From an uncultured Olsenella sp. (lineage in GTDB: Bacteria; Actinomycetota; Coriobacteriia; Coriobacteriales; Atopobiaceae): a DNA stretch of 64,000 bases. The stretch covers positions 26,574-90,573 of the forward strand of contig CASEVE010000004.1 in NCBI GenBank assembly GCA_949291295.1, read 5' to 3'. Of this stretch, positions 8,226-17,213 are shown piece after piece. The stretch's first letter is position 1; each line of letters opens with the position of its first letter. The translations under genes and the position numbers were made by a program. The notes below the pieces were generated by a model. The model was not told the origin of the DNA and did no database searches. It saw only the letters and a program-made list of their open reading frames with translations.

Positions 8226-11200
8226 ATGAGCAAACACGGTAGAAGGCGCCCGTCGCGGCGCGGGTTGCTCGCGGGAGCTGCGGCGCTCGTGATTGCGCTC
8301 GTGGCCTTTGTGGCGGTTCTCGCCCCGCGCGTGGCCGTCGCCGAGGACACTGACCTCATTACCGGCGCCACCGTGGTGGCTCAGTCGTCTGAGGACTCGA
8401 GCTATCCCGCGGACAACATCGTCGACGGGAACCTCGAGACCTGGTGGATCTCTGCGGACATGAAGACCAGCCAGGAGACTGGTCAGAGCCAGACGCCGCA
8501 GTGGGTCGTCATCGACCTCGGTGCAGACTTCACCTCCGCCTCCGTCTCGAGCGTGGCCGTTGACTGGCGTCCCAACCAGGTGTGGGGCCAGGTCTACAGC
8601 GTCGAGACCTCCAAGACCTATGACGGCGACGCCACGCAGTGGACGACGGTTGCCCACGTCGAGCGCGACGCCAAGGGCATCGTCAACCCTCAGAACGCCG
8701 AGGGCCAGGACATCGCCAACGGCGTGAGGGACACCTTTACGGCAACCTCCAACCCCTCCCTCGAGGAAGGCGCCACGCTCTATCGCTTTGTGCGCCTCTA
8801 CATCGAGAAGGTCAACGAGGTCGCACCCGGCAACAACACCAACGTGTGCGACATCAGCATCATGGGCAGCGTGAACGCCGAGGAGCCCGAAGAGCCCGTC
8901 GTCGACCCGTGGAACGTGGCGCAGGGCCGTCCGGCCACGGCGTCGAGCGAGGCCGAGGGCACGACGGCCGCCAACGCCGTCGACGGCGGTACCTCCACCT
9001 CGTGGAACTCCGACCCGATGAAGAGCTCCGCGCACACCGACACCACCGGTGACGCCGAAGCGCAGACCGAGCAGTGGCTCTGCGTCGACCTCGGGACGAG
9101 CGGGACCAAGCTCTCGAGCATCCAGGTTGTCTACAAGAACAACAAGGTCTGGGCGCAGGCCTATCGCGTCGAGACCACCGACGGCGACCCCACCTCGGCT
9201 GACACCGAGTGGACCCTCGTGGCGGACGTCGAGCGCGCCTCTGCCAACGCCTTCCTCACGCAGGGCGCGGACCAGGACATCGCCGACCCCGGCTCCTACA
9301 CCGACACCATCACCACGAGCTCCAAGCCTGCGCTGCAGGAGACCACGCTCGGCCGCTACGTGCGTCTCTATATTGAGAAGACCAACTGGCAGGCGCCGGG
9401 CACCAACATCAACATCGCCGAGTTCATCGTCAACGGCGTGAACGACCTGCGCCCGCTCTCCGTGGAGCTTGACGCGCTCACCGCCGAGACCGTCTACGTC
9501 GAGGGTAACGAGGTCGTCTTCCCCGAGGCCTCCGACAGTGTGGAGTACAGCGTCTACGGCAGCGAGCTCGAGAGCGTCATCACCAACGACGGCACCGTGA
9601 CCGGCCAGAACATGGGCTCGCGCGACGTCACGATCATCGTGCGCGCCTCTCGCACCGGCGACCCGGACGACTACGCCCAGAAGAACCTTGTCGTGACCGT
9701 GCCCGACAACAGCTCCTCCGCGGCCTATGCGAGCATGATTCCCTCCGGCTCCAACGAGAAGCCCGAGGTCGTCCCGACCATCCAGGAGTGGGCGGGCGGC
9801 AGCGGCTCGTTCGTCCTCGCCGACGGCGCGCAGATCGTGCTGAACGACGCCGCGGGCGTCGGCCTCTCCGGCGTTGCCGACAACATGATCACCGACGTGG
9901 CGGAGATCTCCGGCATCGAGCTCACCTCGACGAATGGCTCCGCGCCCGTCTCCGGCGGCGTCTACATCGAGACGATCGCGGACGGGTCCGACCCCTACGC
10001 CCTGGGCGACGAGGGCTACCTCCTCAAGGTCTCCGAGGACGGCATCCAGATCTACGCCAACACCTACACCGGCGCCATCTACGGCACCATCACCGTGGAG
10101 CAGATTCTCTGGCAGGCCGAGGACCACGCCTCCGTGCCGTGCGGCCTGGCCCGCGACTATCCGGCCTACGAGGTCCGCGGCGTCAAGCTTGACATCGCCC
10201 GCACGCCGTACCGCTACGAGCAGCTCGAGGACTACGCCAAGATCATGCTCTGGTACAAGATGAGCGAGTACGACCTGCACATCAACGACAACGATAACGC
10301 CAACATCAACGGCGCCACGTTCGACACGCACTCCGGCTTTCACCGCATCGAGAGCGACACGTTCCCGAGCCTTGCCAAGATGTCCGGCACCAAGCACGCC
10401 GGCATCCCGCAGGACCTGGTGAACGCCGACTACTACAACAACAACGAGGACTACCAGGGCAACCCCACCTACACCAAGGACCAGTGGCGTGCCCTCACCG
10501 AGCTCTCCCAGAGCTACGGCATGAACCTCCTCACCGAGATCGACCTCCCCGGCCACTCCCTGCTCTACAACAAGTACGCCGAGGAGAACCCTGACAACAT
10601 CAGCTGGCTCGAGGGCGGCACCATGCTCTCCTCCAGCGCCACGGGCAACTCCGGCTACCTCGAGCTTCTCGACCTCACCGGCGAGAACAAGGACCGCGCG
10701 CTGCAGTTTGCCAAGACGCTCTGGGACGAGTACACCGACCCTGAGAACCCCACGATCTACGGCAACGTGATCGGCATCGGCTCGGACGAGTACTGGGTCC
10801 ACAACAACGACACCTACAACGCCTTCGCCAACTTCGCCAACGAGATGCGCAAGGTCATCCAGGGCAACCTCGGCGAGGACGTCAAGGTTCGCATGTGGGG
10901 CGCCGGCACCGCGTCCTTCTCGACTGCCGAGTCCGCTCTCGGCATGACGAGCGAGGAGCTCGCTGAGCACTTCCAGCTCGACATCTGGTACCCCGGCTAC
11001 GACAACGCCAAGCAGCGCGTTGCCGAGGGCTATGACGTCGTGAACTGCCGCGACGCCTACCTCTACGGCAACCCGGGCCGCACCTTCCGCGACGTGCCCG
11101 CCGCCGAGTACCTCTTCAACGAGTGGAACCCCGCGATCTTTGACTCCGGCCAGCCCGGCGAGAACACCAACACCCTCGTGGGCGACCCGCACCTGCTGGG

Positions 11201-13790
11201 TGCCAAGGCCGTCATCTGGGGCGACCAGAGCCAGGAGGGCATGACCGAGCGCGATGTCCACCAGCGCGTGCTCCGCGCCATCGCCATCGTGAGCGAGAAG
11301 AGCTGGGGCGGCACCGAGGAGAGCGACACCTTCGACGCCTACGAGCTCCGCGCCAGCCGCCTGGCCGAGGGCCCCGGCACGAGCATCGCCATGGACGTGG
11401 AGAGCGAGAGCTCGCTCGTCGCCAGCTACGACTTTGACAACGTGACCGCCGAGGGCACTGCGGTTCTCGACGCCTCCGGCAACGGCTACACGGCCGCGCT
11501 TGACGGCGTGACCGTTGAGGACGGCTGGGCCTCCTTCGACGGTGAGGGCCTCATGACTACCGAGGTCAAGACCGTCTCCTATCCGTACACGGTGAACTTT
11601 GACCTGCGCCTCTCCGCAGATGACGGCACGGCAAACACTGAGGAGAGCTCGCTCTTCTCGGGCTATGACGGTCGCATCCAGGTTGCCGGCCACAACGGCA
11701 ACATGAGCGCCGACGTCAACTACTTCACGCGCGACTTTGGCTACAAGGTTCCCACGGACGGCTCCGAGCACACGGTGACCATCGTGGGCACGATGCAGGC
11801 CACGCGTCTCTACGTTGACGGCGAGCTGGTGAGCTTCCTCTCCCAGAAGCAGGACCAGGACGGCCTGGGCACGGGTGCCATCTCCACGCTGTACTCCTCC
11901 GTGCTCCTTCCGCTCGAGAAGATCGGCCAGGACTTCAGCGGCGACATCGCCAACATCAGCGTCTACAACAAGGCGCTCTCTGCCGAGGAGGTCGCCGCGA
12001 TGGTGGCCGGCACCGAGGACGACGGCATGGTCAACGTGGCCCAGAACGCCTACGCCGGCGGCATGTCCCGCCACACGGGCGACGGCTTTGACAACGCTGA
12101 CTCCCGCGTCCGCGTTGCCTACAAGGCCATCGACGGCGAGGCGTTCCCGGTCTCCGAGAACACCACCACCGCGCCCGACGAGTCCGGCTCCGAGATCTAC
12201 TCCTACTGGAAGGGCAACCACCCCGACAGCACGCTGACGATCGACCTCGGCGAGGAGCGCACGTTCTCCGAGATCCAGATCCAGTGGCGCAACGGCGGCA
12301 AGGGTCGCGACTTCAAGATTCTGGTGTCCGACGACGGCGCGTCCTGGACCGAGGCCAAGAGCGTTTCCGGCAACCAGGACTTCTTCGAGACCATCACCCT
12401 CGATGAGCCCGTGACCGCGCGCTTTGTCAAGTTCCAGGGCATCGCCTCCAACTCCGGCGCTGGCACCTACTTCATCCAGGAGTTCAAGGTCATGGAGTCC
12501 GTCGACAAGGACGCCCTGGCCGAGCAGGTCGAGGCCGCCGAGGCGCTGGCTGCCGAGAAGGGCATCACGGTCGCGAGCACCGGCGACGCCGAGTCCGCGT
12601 TCTGGGCGGCCCTCATTGAGGCGCGCGCCCAGCTTAAGAGCCCGCTGGCGCTGAACGACGATGTTGCCCGCGTGAGCGACGCGCTCAAGGCCGCGACCGA
12701 GGGCCTGAGCGGCGAGACGCCCGAGCCCGAACCCGAGACGTTTGTCATCACCGCCACTGCCGGCGAGGGCGGCACCATCACGCCGTCCGGCGAGGTTGAG
12801 GTGACCGAGGGCGAGAGCCAGTCCTTCGCGGTCGCCGCCGATGAGGGCTACGAGATCGCCGACGTTGTTGTTGACGGCGAGTCCGTGGGCGCTGTCGAGA
12901 GCTACGAGTTCACCGAGGTTGGCTCAAACCACACCATTGAGGTTACTTTTGAGAAGGTTGCCGAGCCCGGGCCTGGCCCCGAGCCGGGAGACGAGGTCGA
13001 CAAGACCGAGCTCCAGGGGAGGGTCGACGAGCTCGAGGCCGAGGGCTTGGTCGAGTCCGAGTACACTGCCGAGAGCTGGAAGGCATACCAGGACGCCCTT
13101 GAGGATGCCCAGGCCGTTCTCGACAACGCTGACGCTACGCAGGAGCAGGTTGCTGATGCCCTTGAGGCACTCAACGCCGCCTACGATGGTCTTGCTGCCT
13201 CCGAGCCCGGTACCGATGAGCCCGGCACTGACGAGCCGGGGACCGACGAGCCCGGCACTGACGAGCCGGGGACCGACGAGCCCGGAACCGACGAGCCCGG
13301 GACCGACGAGCCCGGGACCGATGAGCCTGGCCCTGACGAACCTGGCACGGACGAGCCCGCGAAGACCCACACCGTCACCGTGGTTCTCGGCAACGGCCAG
13401 GATGATCTGAAGCTCACCGTTTCGGACAAGGGCACGCCCTCCGAGCCCGAGGCCCCGACGCGCGAGGGCTTCACCTTCGTCGGCTGGTTCCTCACCTCCG
13501 ACGCCGAGGGCAACCTCTCCGATCCGTTTGCTTTCTCCACTCCGGTGACCGGCGACTTTACTCTCTATGCCGGCTGGGTGCCCGCAGACGATGGCTCCGA
13601 GACCCCGGAGCCCGGCGACGACGACCCCACGCCGACGACGCCCGATCCGCAGAAGCCCGCAACGGACGCCGACAAGCCCGCCGGTGACGAGAAGGTCCCG
13701 TCTACCGGTGACCCGACCTCCGTTGTGGCAGTCGCTGCCGCCGCGCTGACCGGCTTTGGCGCCATCGCCGCCTCTCGTCGCCGTCGCTAG
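8226..13790 (+). CDS. Sortase-anchored multidomain GH20 beta-hexosaminidase/lacto-N-biosidase-like enzyme
   Basis: The protein has 1854 residues. A signal peptide (about 1-40) is followed by two discoidin-like F5/8-type modules (about 42-218 and 229-408), a linker, a GH20 N-terminal domain (about 505-645) and the GH20 catalytic barrel (about 645-1038). In the barrel GSDEYW places the catalytic Asp-Glu pair at 854-855. Then follow a LamG-like sandwich (about 1062-1260), a third discoidin module (about 1273-1423), a FIVAR helix bundle, a bacterial-repeat domain, a second FIVAR, a PGTDE-repeat stalk (about 1660-1712), a Listeria-Bacteroides repeat, and the wall-sorting signal VPSTG (1824-1828) with hydrophobic helix and RRRR tail. 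It should cleave terminal HexNAc or lacto-N-biose units from host glycans at the cell surface. Which of the two is not decided by motifs alone. Confidence 0.9.
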   Translation: MSKHGRRRPSRRGLLAGAAALVIALVAFVAVLAPRVAVAEDTDLITGATVVAQSSEDSSYPADNIVDGNLETWWISADMKTSQETGQSQTPQWVVIDLGADFTSASVSSVAVDWRPNQVWGQVYSVETSKTYDGDATQWTTVAHVERDAKGIVNPQNAEGQDIANGVRDTFTATSNPSLEEGATLYRFVRLYIEKVNEVAPGNNTNVCDISIMGSVNAEEPEEPVVDPWNVAQGRPATASSEAEGTTAANAVDGGTSTSWNSDPMKSSAHTDTTGDAEAQTEQWLCVDLGTSGTKLSSIQVVYKNNKVWAQAYRVETTDGDPTSADTEWTLVADVERASANAFLTQGADQDIADPGSYTDTITTSSKPALQETTLGRYVRLYIEKTNWQAPGTNINIAEFIVNGVNDLRPLSVELDALTAETVYVEGNEVVFPEASDSVEYSVYGSELESVITNDGTVTGQNMGSRDVTIIVRASRTGDPDDYAQKNLVVTVPDNSSSAAYASMIPSGSNEKPEVVPTIQEWAGGSGSFVLADGAQIVLNDAAGVGLSGVADNMITDVAEISGIELTSTNGSAPVSGGVYIETIADGSDPYALGDEGYLLKVSEDGIQIYANTYTGAIYGTITVEQILWQAEDHASVPCGLARDYPAYEVRGVKLDIARTPYRYEQLEDYAKIMLWYKMSEYDLHINDNDNANINGATFDTHSGFHRIESDTFPSLAKMSGTKHAGIPQDLVNADYYNNNEDYQGNPTYTKDQWRALTELSQSYGMNLLTEIDLPGHSLLYNKYAEENPDNISWLEGGTMLSSSATGNSGYLELLDLTGENKDRALQFAKTLWDEYTDPENPTIYGNVIGIGSDEYWVHNNDTYNAFANFANEMRKVIQGNLGEDVKVRMWGAGTASFSTAESALGMTSEELAEHFQLDIWYPGYDNAKQRVAEGYDVVNCRDAYLYGNPGRTFRDVPAAEYLFNEWNPAIFDSGQPGENTNTLVGDPHLLGAKAVIWGDQSQEGMTERDVHQRVLRAIAIVSEKSWGGTEESDTFDAYELRASRLAEGPGTSIAMDVESESSLVASYDFDNVTAEGTAVLDASGNGYTAALDGVTVEDGWASFDGEGLMTTEVKTVSYPYTVNFDLRLSADDGTANTEESSLFSGYDGRIQVAGHNGNMSADVNYFTRDFGYKVPTDGSEHTVTIVGTMQATRLYVDGELVSFLSQKQDQDGLGTGAISTLYSSVLLPLEKIGQDFSGDIANISVYNKALSAEEVAAMVAGTEDDGMVNVAQNAYAGGMSRHTGDGFDNADSRVRVAYKAIDGEAFPVSENTTTAPDESGSEIYSYWKGNHPDSTLTIDLGEERTFSEIQIQWRNGGKGRDFKILVSDDGASWTEAKSVSGNQDFFETITLDEPVTARFVKFQGIASNSGAGTYFIQEFKVMESVDKDALAEQVEAAEALAAEKGITVASTGDAESAFWAALIEARAQLKSPLALNDDVARVSDALKAATEGLSGETPEPEPETFVITATAGEGGTITPSGEVEVTEGESQSFAVAADEGYEIADVVVDGESVGAVESYEFTEVGSNHTIEVTFEKVAEPGPGPEPGDEVDKTELQGRVDELEAEGLVESEYTAESWKAYQDALEDAQAVLDNADATQEQVADALEALNAAYDGLAASEPGTDEPGTDEPGTDEPGTDEPGTDEPGTDEPGTDEPGTDEPGPDEPGTDEPAKTHTVTVVLGNGQDDLKLTVSDKGTPSEPEAPTREGFTFVGWFLTSDAEGNLSDPFAFSTPVTGDFTLYAGWVPADDGSETPEPGDDDPTPTTPDPQKPATDADKPAGDEKVPSTGDPTSVVAVAAAALTGFGAIAASRRRR
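13204..13363 (+). repeat. 15-bp in-gene tandem repeats encoding the PGTDE stalk
   Basis: About ten copies of a five-codon unit (Glu-Pro-Gly-Thr-Asp) lie in the GH20 gene between the second FIVAR domain and the Listeria-Bacteroides repeat. Codon choice varies between units (CCC/CCG, GGC/GGG/GGA), so the array is old enough to have drifted, but copy number may still vary between strains. Confidence 0.85.
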
Positions 13791-13815
13791 CACAGAGGCC
13801 TCATAGGCACCTCAC

Positions 13816-13846
13816 AAGGGGCGTCCCGCGCTGCGGGGCGCCCCTT
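13816..13846 (+). terminator. Rho-independent terminator after the GH20 gene
   Basis: A 14-bp stem (AAGGGGCGTCCCGC with GCGGGGCGCCCCTT, one wobble) with a 3-nt loop lies 25 nt after the stop. The T tract is short. Confidence 0.75.
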
Positions 13847-13932
13847 CTCGTATGCACTGCGCATCCGCCTGTCCTTCTCGCTGCCATGTGGCTCACCTGC
13901 TAGAATCTCAGGGAGTCTGAAAGGAGCCGCCG

Positions 13933-15324
13933 ATGAGCCCAATCGAGGCGCAACTTGCCTCAAAGCTGCCTGCCTACGCACGCCTTGTGGTTGATACGCT
14001 CGAGGCGTCCGGCTATGAGGCCTGGGTCGTGGGCGGCTGGGTGCGAGACGCGCTTCTGGGCGCCACGGGTCACGACGTTGACGTGACGACCTCCGCGCCC
14101 TGGCAGCAGACGGCGCGCGTCCTTAGAGAGGCGGGCATCGACGTCCACGAGACGGGCACGGCCCACGGCACGGTGACCGCCGTCGTGGACGGACAGCCTA
14201 TCGAGACCACCACCTACCGCGTTGAGGGGACCTATTCGGACCGTCGTCACCCCGATGAGGTTCGCTTTGTCACGGATGTTCGCGAGGACCTTGCCCGACG
14301 TGACTTTACCGTCAACGCCATGGCGTTTCACCCCAAGCGCGGCCTTCTCGACCCCTTTGGAGGCGAGAAGGACCTGGCGGCGCGCATCATCCGTGCGGTG
14401 GGGGAGGCTCGTCGACGCTTTGAGGAGGATGCCCTTCGCGTGCTGCGCGCGGTCCGCTTTGCCTGCCGACTTGACGCCACCATCGAGCCCGCTACGCAGG
14501 AGGCCCTTGTGGCATGCGCGCACGGGCTGTCGGATATTGCACAGGAGCGCATAGGTCAGGAGCTCGATGGCATCCTTGCCACGGGAAAGGTCTCCTGGGC
14601 GCTGATGCACGAGTTTGATGTGATGGCGGCAGCGGTTCCGGAGTTTGCCCCCATGCGCGGCTTTGACCAGAGGAGCCCCTACCACGCCTACGATGTGCTC
14701 GAGCACACAGCGCGGGTCTGTGCGGGGGTGGAGGAGTTTGCGGGGGGCGCTCCGCTGAGGGAGCTGCGCTGGGCCGCGCTTCTCCATGATGTCGCAAAGC
14801 CCGCCTGCTGGAGTCAGGACGTCTCGGGTCGCGGGCACTTCTTCGGCCACCCCGAGGAGGGGGCGCGCATGGCTCGCTGCGTGATGGGCCGTCTCGCCGT
14901 TCCTCGCGAGGTGGTGCGCGGGGCGTGTGCGCTCGTGAGACTGCACGACTTTGAGATCAGCGCGAAGGCGCCCTCCGTGCGCCGCATGCTCGCGGAGCTT
15001 GAGCGCATGGCGCCCGGAAGGGCCCCCGAGCTCGCCTTTGCCCTTCTTGACCTCAAGCGCTCCGATGCCGTTGCCAAGGCGCCCGCGTGCATGGGCTACG
15101 CCGTAGAGCTTGACGCCATGACGGCAACCCTGCGACGCGAGCTCTCCGGTGGGGGAGCGTGGAGTGTGGGCCAGCTTGCCGTCTGCGGCGCCGACGTCAT
15201 CCGTGAGCGGGGGATTGAGCCCGGCCCGGGTGTGGGGATGATTCTCGCGCAGCTGCTCGCCGCCGTCATGGCGGGAGATGTCCCCAACGAGCGCGACGCC
15301 CTTCTCGCCTGGCTTCGCTGGTGA
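13933..15324 (+). CDS. cca: CCA tRNA nucleotidyltransferase
   Basis: The protein has 463 residues. It begins with the class II polymerase-beta fold: WVVGGWVRDALLGATGHDVDVTTSA (described as GGWVRD and DVDV), then ARRDFTVNAMAFHP and the GEARRRFEEDALRVLRAVRFA block, the signature of CCA-adding enzymes. An HD domain follows (DVLEHTARV, ALLHDVAKP). It adds or repairs the 3'-CCA of tRNA. AGGAG lies 7 nt before the ATG. It sits just upstream of a tRNA cluster, though that has its own promoter. Confidence 0.92.
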   Translation: MSPIEAQLASKLPAYARLVVDTLEASGYEAWVVGGWVRDALLGATGHDVDVTTSAPWQQTARVLREAGIDVHETGTAHGTVTAVVDGQPIETTTYRVEGTYSDRRHPDEVRFVTDVREDLARRDFTVNAMAFHPKRGLLDPFGGEKDLAARIIRAVGEARRRFEEDALRVLRAVRFACRLDATIEPATQEALVACAHGLSDIAQERIGQELDGILATGKVSWALMHEFDVMAAAVPEFAPMRGFDQRSPYHAYDVLEHTARVCAGVEEFAGGAPLRELRWAALLHDVAKPACWSQDVSGRGHFFGHPEEGARMARCVMGRLAVPREVVRGACALVRLHDFEISAKAPSVRRMLAELERMAPGRAPELAFALLDLKRSDAVAKAPACMGYAVELDAMTATLRRELSGGGAWSVGQLAVCGADVIRERGIEPGPGVGMILAQLLAAVMAGDVPNERDALLAWLRW

Positions 15325-15399
15325 TGCCTGCCGCTCATTGTGCCCGGATGCTCCAGGGTGCGAGACGCAGGGAGGACACAAGTTCTTCAGAAATTGCGC

Positions 15400-15428
15400 T
15401 TGCACAACGTGGCGCAATCCCGTATAGT
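15400..15428 (+). promoter_or_regulatory. Promoter of the tRNA-Gln/tRNA-Glu cluster
   Basis: TTGCAC and TATAGT are separated by exactly 17 bp, 37 bp before the first tRNA. Confidence 0.75.
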
Positions 15429-15464
15429 ATTTCTCCGCGCTGAGAGGCGCACAGAATGGCAAAT

Positions 15465-15538
15465 TGGGACTTCGTCTAGTGGTAGGACAGCGGATTCTGG
15501 TTCCGTCAACGGGAGTTCGACTCTCTCAGTCCCAGCCA
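15465..15538 (+). tRNA. tRNA-Gln (CTG)
   Basis: The 74-nt cloverleaf has acceptor stem TGGGACT/AGTCCCA, an anticodon stem GCGGA/TCCGT with loop TTCTGGT (anticodon CTG), a T loop GTTCGAC, and an encoded CCA. Confidence 0.95.
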
Positions 15539-15560
15539 TTTGCCTTTCAATTGTATATGT

Positions 15561-15637
15561 GGCCCGTTCGTCTAGCGGTTCAGGACGCCGCCCTCTCAAG
15601 GCGGAGATCACCAGTTCGAATCTGGTACGGGCTACCA
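15561..15637 (+). tRNA. tRNA-Glu (CTC), copy 1
   Basis: The anticodon stem CCGCC/GGCGG holds loop CTCTCAA (anticodon CTC). The T arm is CCAGTTCGAATCTGG and CCA is encoded. It is identical to the next copy. Confidence 0.95.
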
Positions 15638-15640
15638 AAT

Positions 15641-15717
15641 GGCCCGTTCGTCTAGCGGTTCAGGACGCCGCCCTCTCAAGGCGGAGATCACCAGTTCGAA
15701 TCTGGTACGGGCTACCA
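15641..15717 (+). tRNA. tRNA-Glu (CTC), copy 2, phage attachment gene
   Basis: Identical to copy 1 and only 3 nt away. Its last 47 nt plus the following A are the left copy of the 48-bp direct repeat that bounds the phage-like element, so the gene remains intact after integration. Confidence 0.95.
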
Positions 15718-15718
15718 A
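15671..15718 (+). repeat. attL, 48-bp core in tRNA-Glu
   Basis: It starts CCCTCTCAAGGCGGAG in the anticodon loop and ends CGGGCTACCAA. The same 48 bp recurs at 47555-47602. The first tRNA-Glu copy contains the same core at 15591-15638 and matches the right copy for one base more. Confidence 0.92.
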
Positions 15719-15726
15719 CAAGACCG

Positions 15727-15764
15727 CAGGTCAGGGGATGCGTCCTCTGGCCTGTTTTCTTTTG
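15727..15764 (+). terminator. Terminator after the tRNA cluster, carried by the element
   Basis: A 12-bp stem (CAGGTCAGGGGA with TCCTCTGGCCTG, two wobbles) and a TGCG loop are followed by TTTTCTTTT. It lies inside the element and so replaces the host terminator now at 47610-47638. Confidence 0.8.
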
Positions 15765-15787
15765 AAGCCTCATCGCTCCTCCTTCGT

Positions 15788-15825
15788 GGGACACAATCTG
15801 GACACAACGGGGACTGGGACACAAT
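15788..15825 (+). promoter_or_regulatory. Left arm-type integrase sites (three GGACACAA repeats)
   Basis: GGGACACAAT (15788-15797), GGACACAAC (15800-15808) and GGGACACAAT (15816-15825) lie between attL and the integrase stop. Two further copies in the same orientation lie near attR (47418-47438). Paired arrays at both ends are typical of arm-type sites of tyrosine integrases. Confidence 0.7.
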
Positions 15826-15841
15826 CCGGGGCGCAATCGCC

Positions 15842-17152
15842 TTAGACCGCGACCCTGAGAGCTCCTTCCTGCCTTGCCTGCTCGCTCGGCGTTTCGGAGA
15901 ACAGGCTGCCGATGAGCTGAGCCGCCTGGGCGTCGTTCTCGGGTAGCGCGTGGGCGTAGAGGTTCATCGTCAGGGTTGCCGAGGCGTGGCCGAGCCGGTG
16001 CTGGACGGTCTTCATGTCCATGCCGCCGGCGACGAGCTGCGTTGCCTGGGTGTGCCTGAGCTCATGGAACTTCAGGCCCTCGAAACCGTGGGCCTTCGTG
16101 AAGGACCGCCACCAGCGCGAGAAGTTCGTCGGGGCGATGAGGCCGCCTTTGTCGTTGCAGCAGACGGGTGTGTCCCTCGTCTGTTCGAGCGACAGAATGG
16201 CGAGCTCTTCTCGCTGGAACTGCTTCCACCGCCTCAGGTGCTCGATGGTCTTCTCGTCCACGGCGATGACGCGCTTCCCCGCCTCGGTCTTGGGCTCCTT
16301 CACCTCACCGTAGGTCGTGACCGACTGGGTGACGCGGATGGTTCCCCGTGCGAAGCTGATATGGCCCCACGTGAGGCCCAGGACCTCTCCGCGTCGCATA
16401 CCGGTTGCGAGGCCGATGCGTGCCGCCATGACGTTGCCGATGCTGGACAGGCCTCGCAGGTAGCTCCGCTCCGAGGTGTCGCCGCGCTTCTCCTGCCGTT
16501 CCTCGATGGCGTCGCGGGACGCATACGCCTCGTACTCTGCCTCGTCGATGGTCGCGAGCAGCTGACGTGCCTCAGCGGTGGTGAGGGGGCGGCGGTCCGG
16601 TGTGTCGCATCGCGGCGCCTTGACCTTCTCGGCGGGGTTGCGCAGGATGAGGTCGTAGTCCACGGCACGCGAGAGAATCTGCTTGAGCAGCTTGTGGATC
16701 ATGTTCATGGTGGTGCCGCTGCACTTGCCCTTCTCCTCCGTCTTGTCCCAGCGCATCTTCATGTAGAGCCCCTCGATGGTCTGGGCAGTGATGTCGCGAA
16801 GCCTGATGGCTCCGATGTAGGAGCACATGTCCTCGATGATGGTGCGCTCCCGGCGCAAGCGCGTCTTGCTGATCTCCGCCGCCGTCTCGCGAGCTTGCTG
16901 CCACTGCTCCGCGAACTCGGCGAAGGTCATCTTGTCGGCGTTGGCCGAGAGACCGTTCTCGAGGTCTGCCTTGAGTTGGTCGCGCAGCTTGCAGGCGTCG
17001 GACTTGGTTCCCTTGATGTTTCTTGAGACCACGTCGCGCTTGCCGGTGATAGGGTTCGTACCGAGGTCGATGCGGACCTTCCAGTGCTTGGGGGCGTAGC
17101 TGGTTCCGTCGGGCTTCTTTACCTCCGTAATGCTTCCGTCTCCTTTTGCCAT
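15842..17152 (-). CDS. int: Tyrosine recombinase, phage integrase
   Basis: The protein has 436 residues. It has an N-terminal arm-binding segment (VRIDLGTNPITGKRD), a SAM-like core-binding domain (FAEFAEQWQQARE) and the catalytic domain with Arg in LATGMRRGEVLGL, HxxR in FHELRHTQATQ, His in HRLGHASATLT and the nucleophilic Tyr in MNLYAHALP. It would recombine the 48-bp core at tRNA-Glu. I chose ATG at 17152, 8 nt after AAGGAGG; a GTG at 17161 overlaps that site. It reads toward attL. Confidence 0.95.
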   Translation of the reverse strand: MAKGDGSITEVKKPDGTSYAPKHWKVRIDLGTNPITGKRDVVSRNIKGTKSDACKLRDQLKADLENGLSANADKMTFAEFAEQWQQARETAAEISKTRLRRERTIIEDMCSYIGAIRLRDITAQTIEGLYMKMRWDKTEEKGKCSGTTMNMIHKLLKQILSRAVDYDLILRNPAEKVKAPRCDTPDRRPLTTAEARQLLATIDEAEYEAYASRDAIEERQEKRGDTSERSYLRGLSSIGNVMAARIGLATGMRRGEVLGLTWGHISFARGTIRVTQSVTTYGEVKEPKTEAGKRVIAVDEKTIEHLRRWKQFQREELAILSLEQTRDTPVCCNDKGGLIAPTNFSRWWRSFTKAHGFEGLKFHELRHTQATQLVAGGMDMKTVQHRLGHASATLTMNLYAHALPENDAQAAQLIGSLFSETPSEQARQEGALRVAV

Positions 17153-17213
17153 TACATTCACCTCCTTGGTTTGCGAGCGTCGTGAGCAGGTCTTTTGCTA
17201 TTCCATCACGCCC

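Noticed and set aside
8085..12221. A minus-strand open frame of 1378 codons opposite the GH20 gene
   Set aside because: It is antisense to a gene with clear domains; the open frame follows from GC-rich codon use. Its product is Val/Gly/His/Asp repeats with no fold.
15340..15765. Open frames across the tRNA cluster
   Set aside because: They overlap three well-folded tRNA genes and have no ribosome sites.
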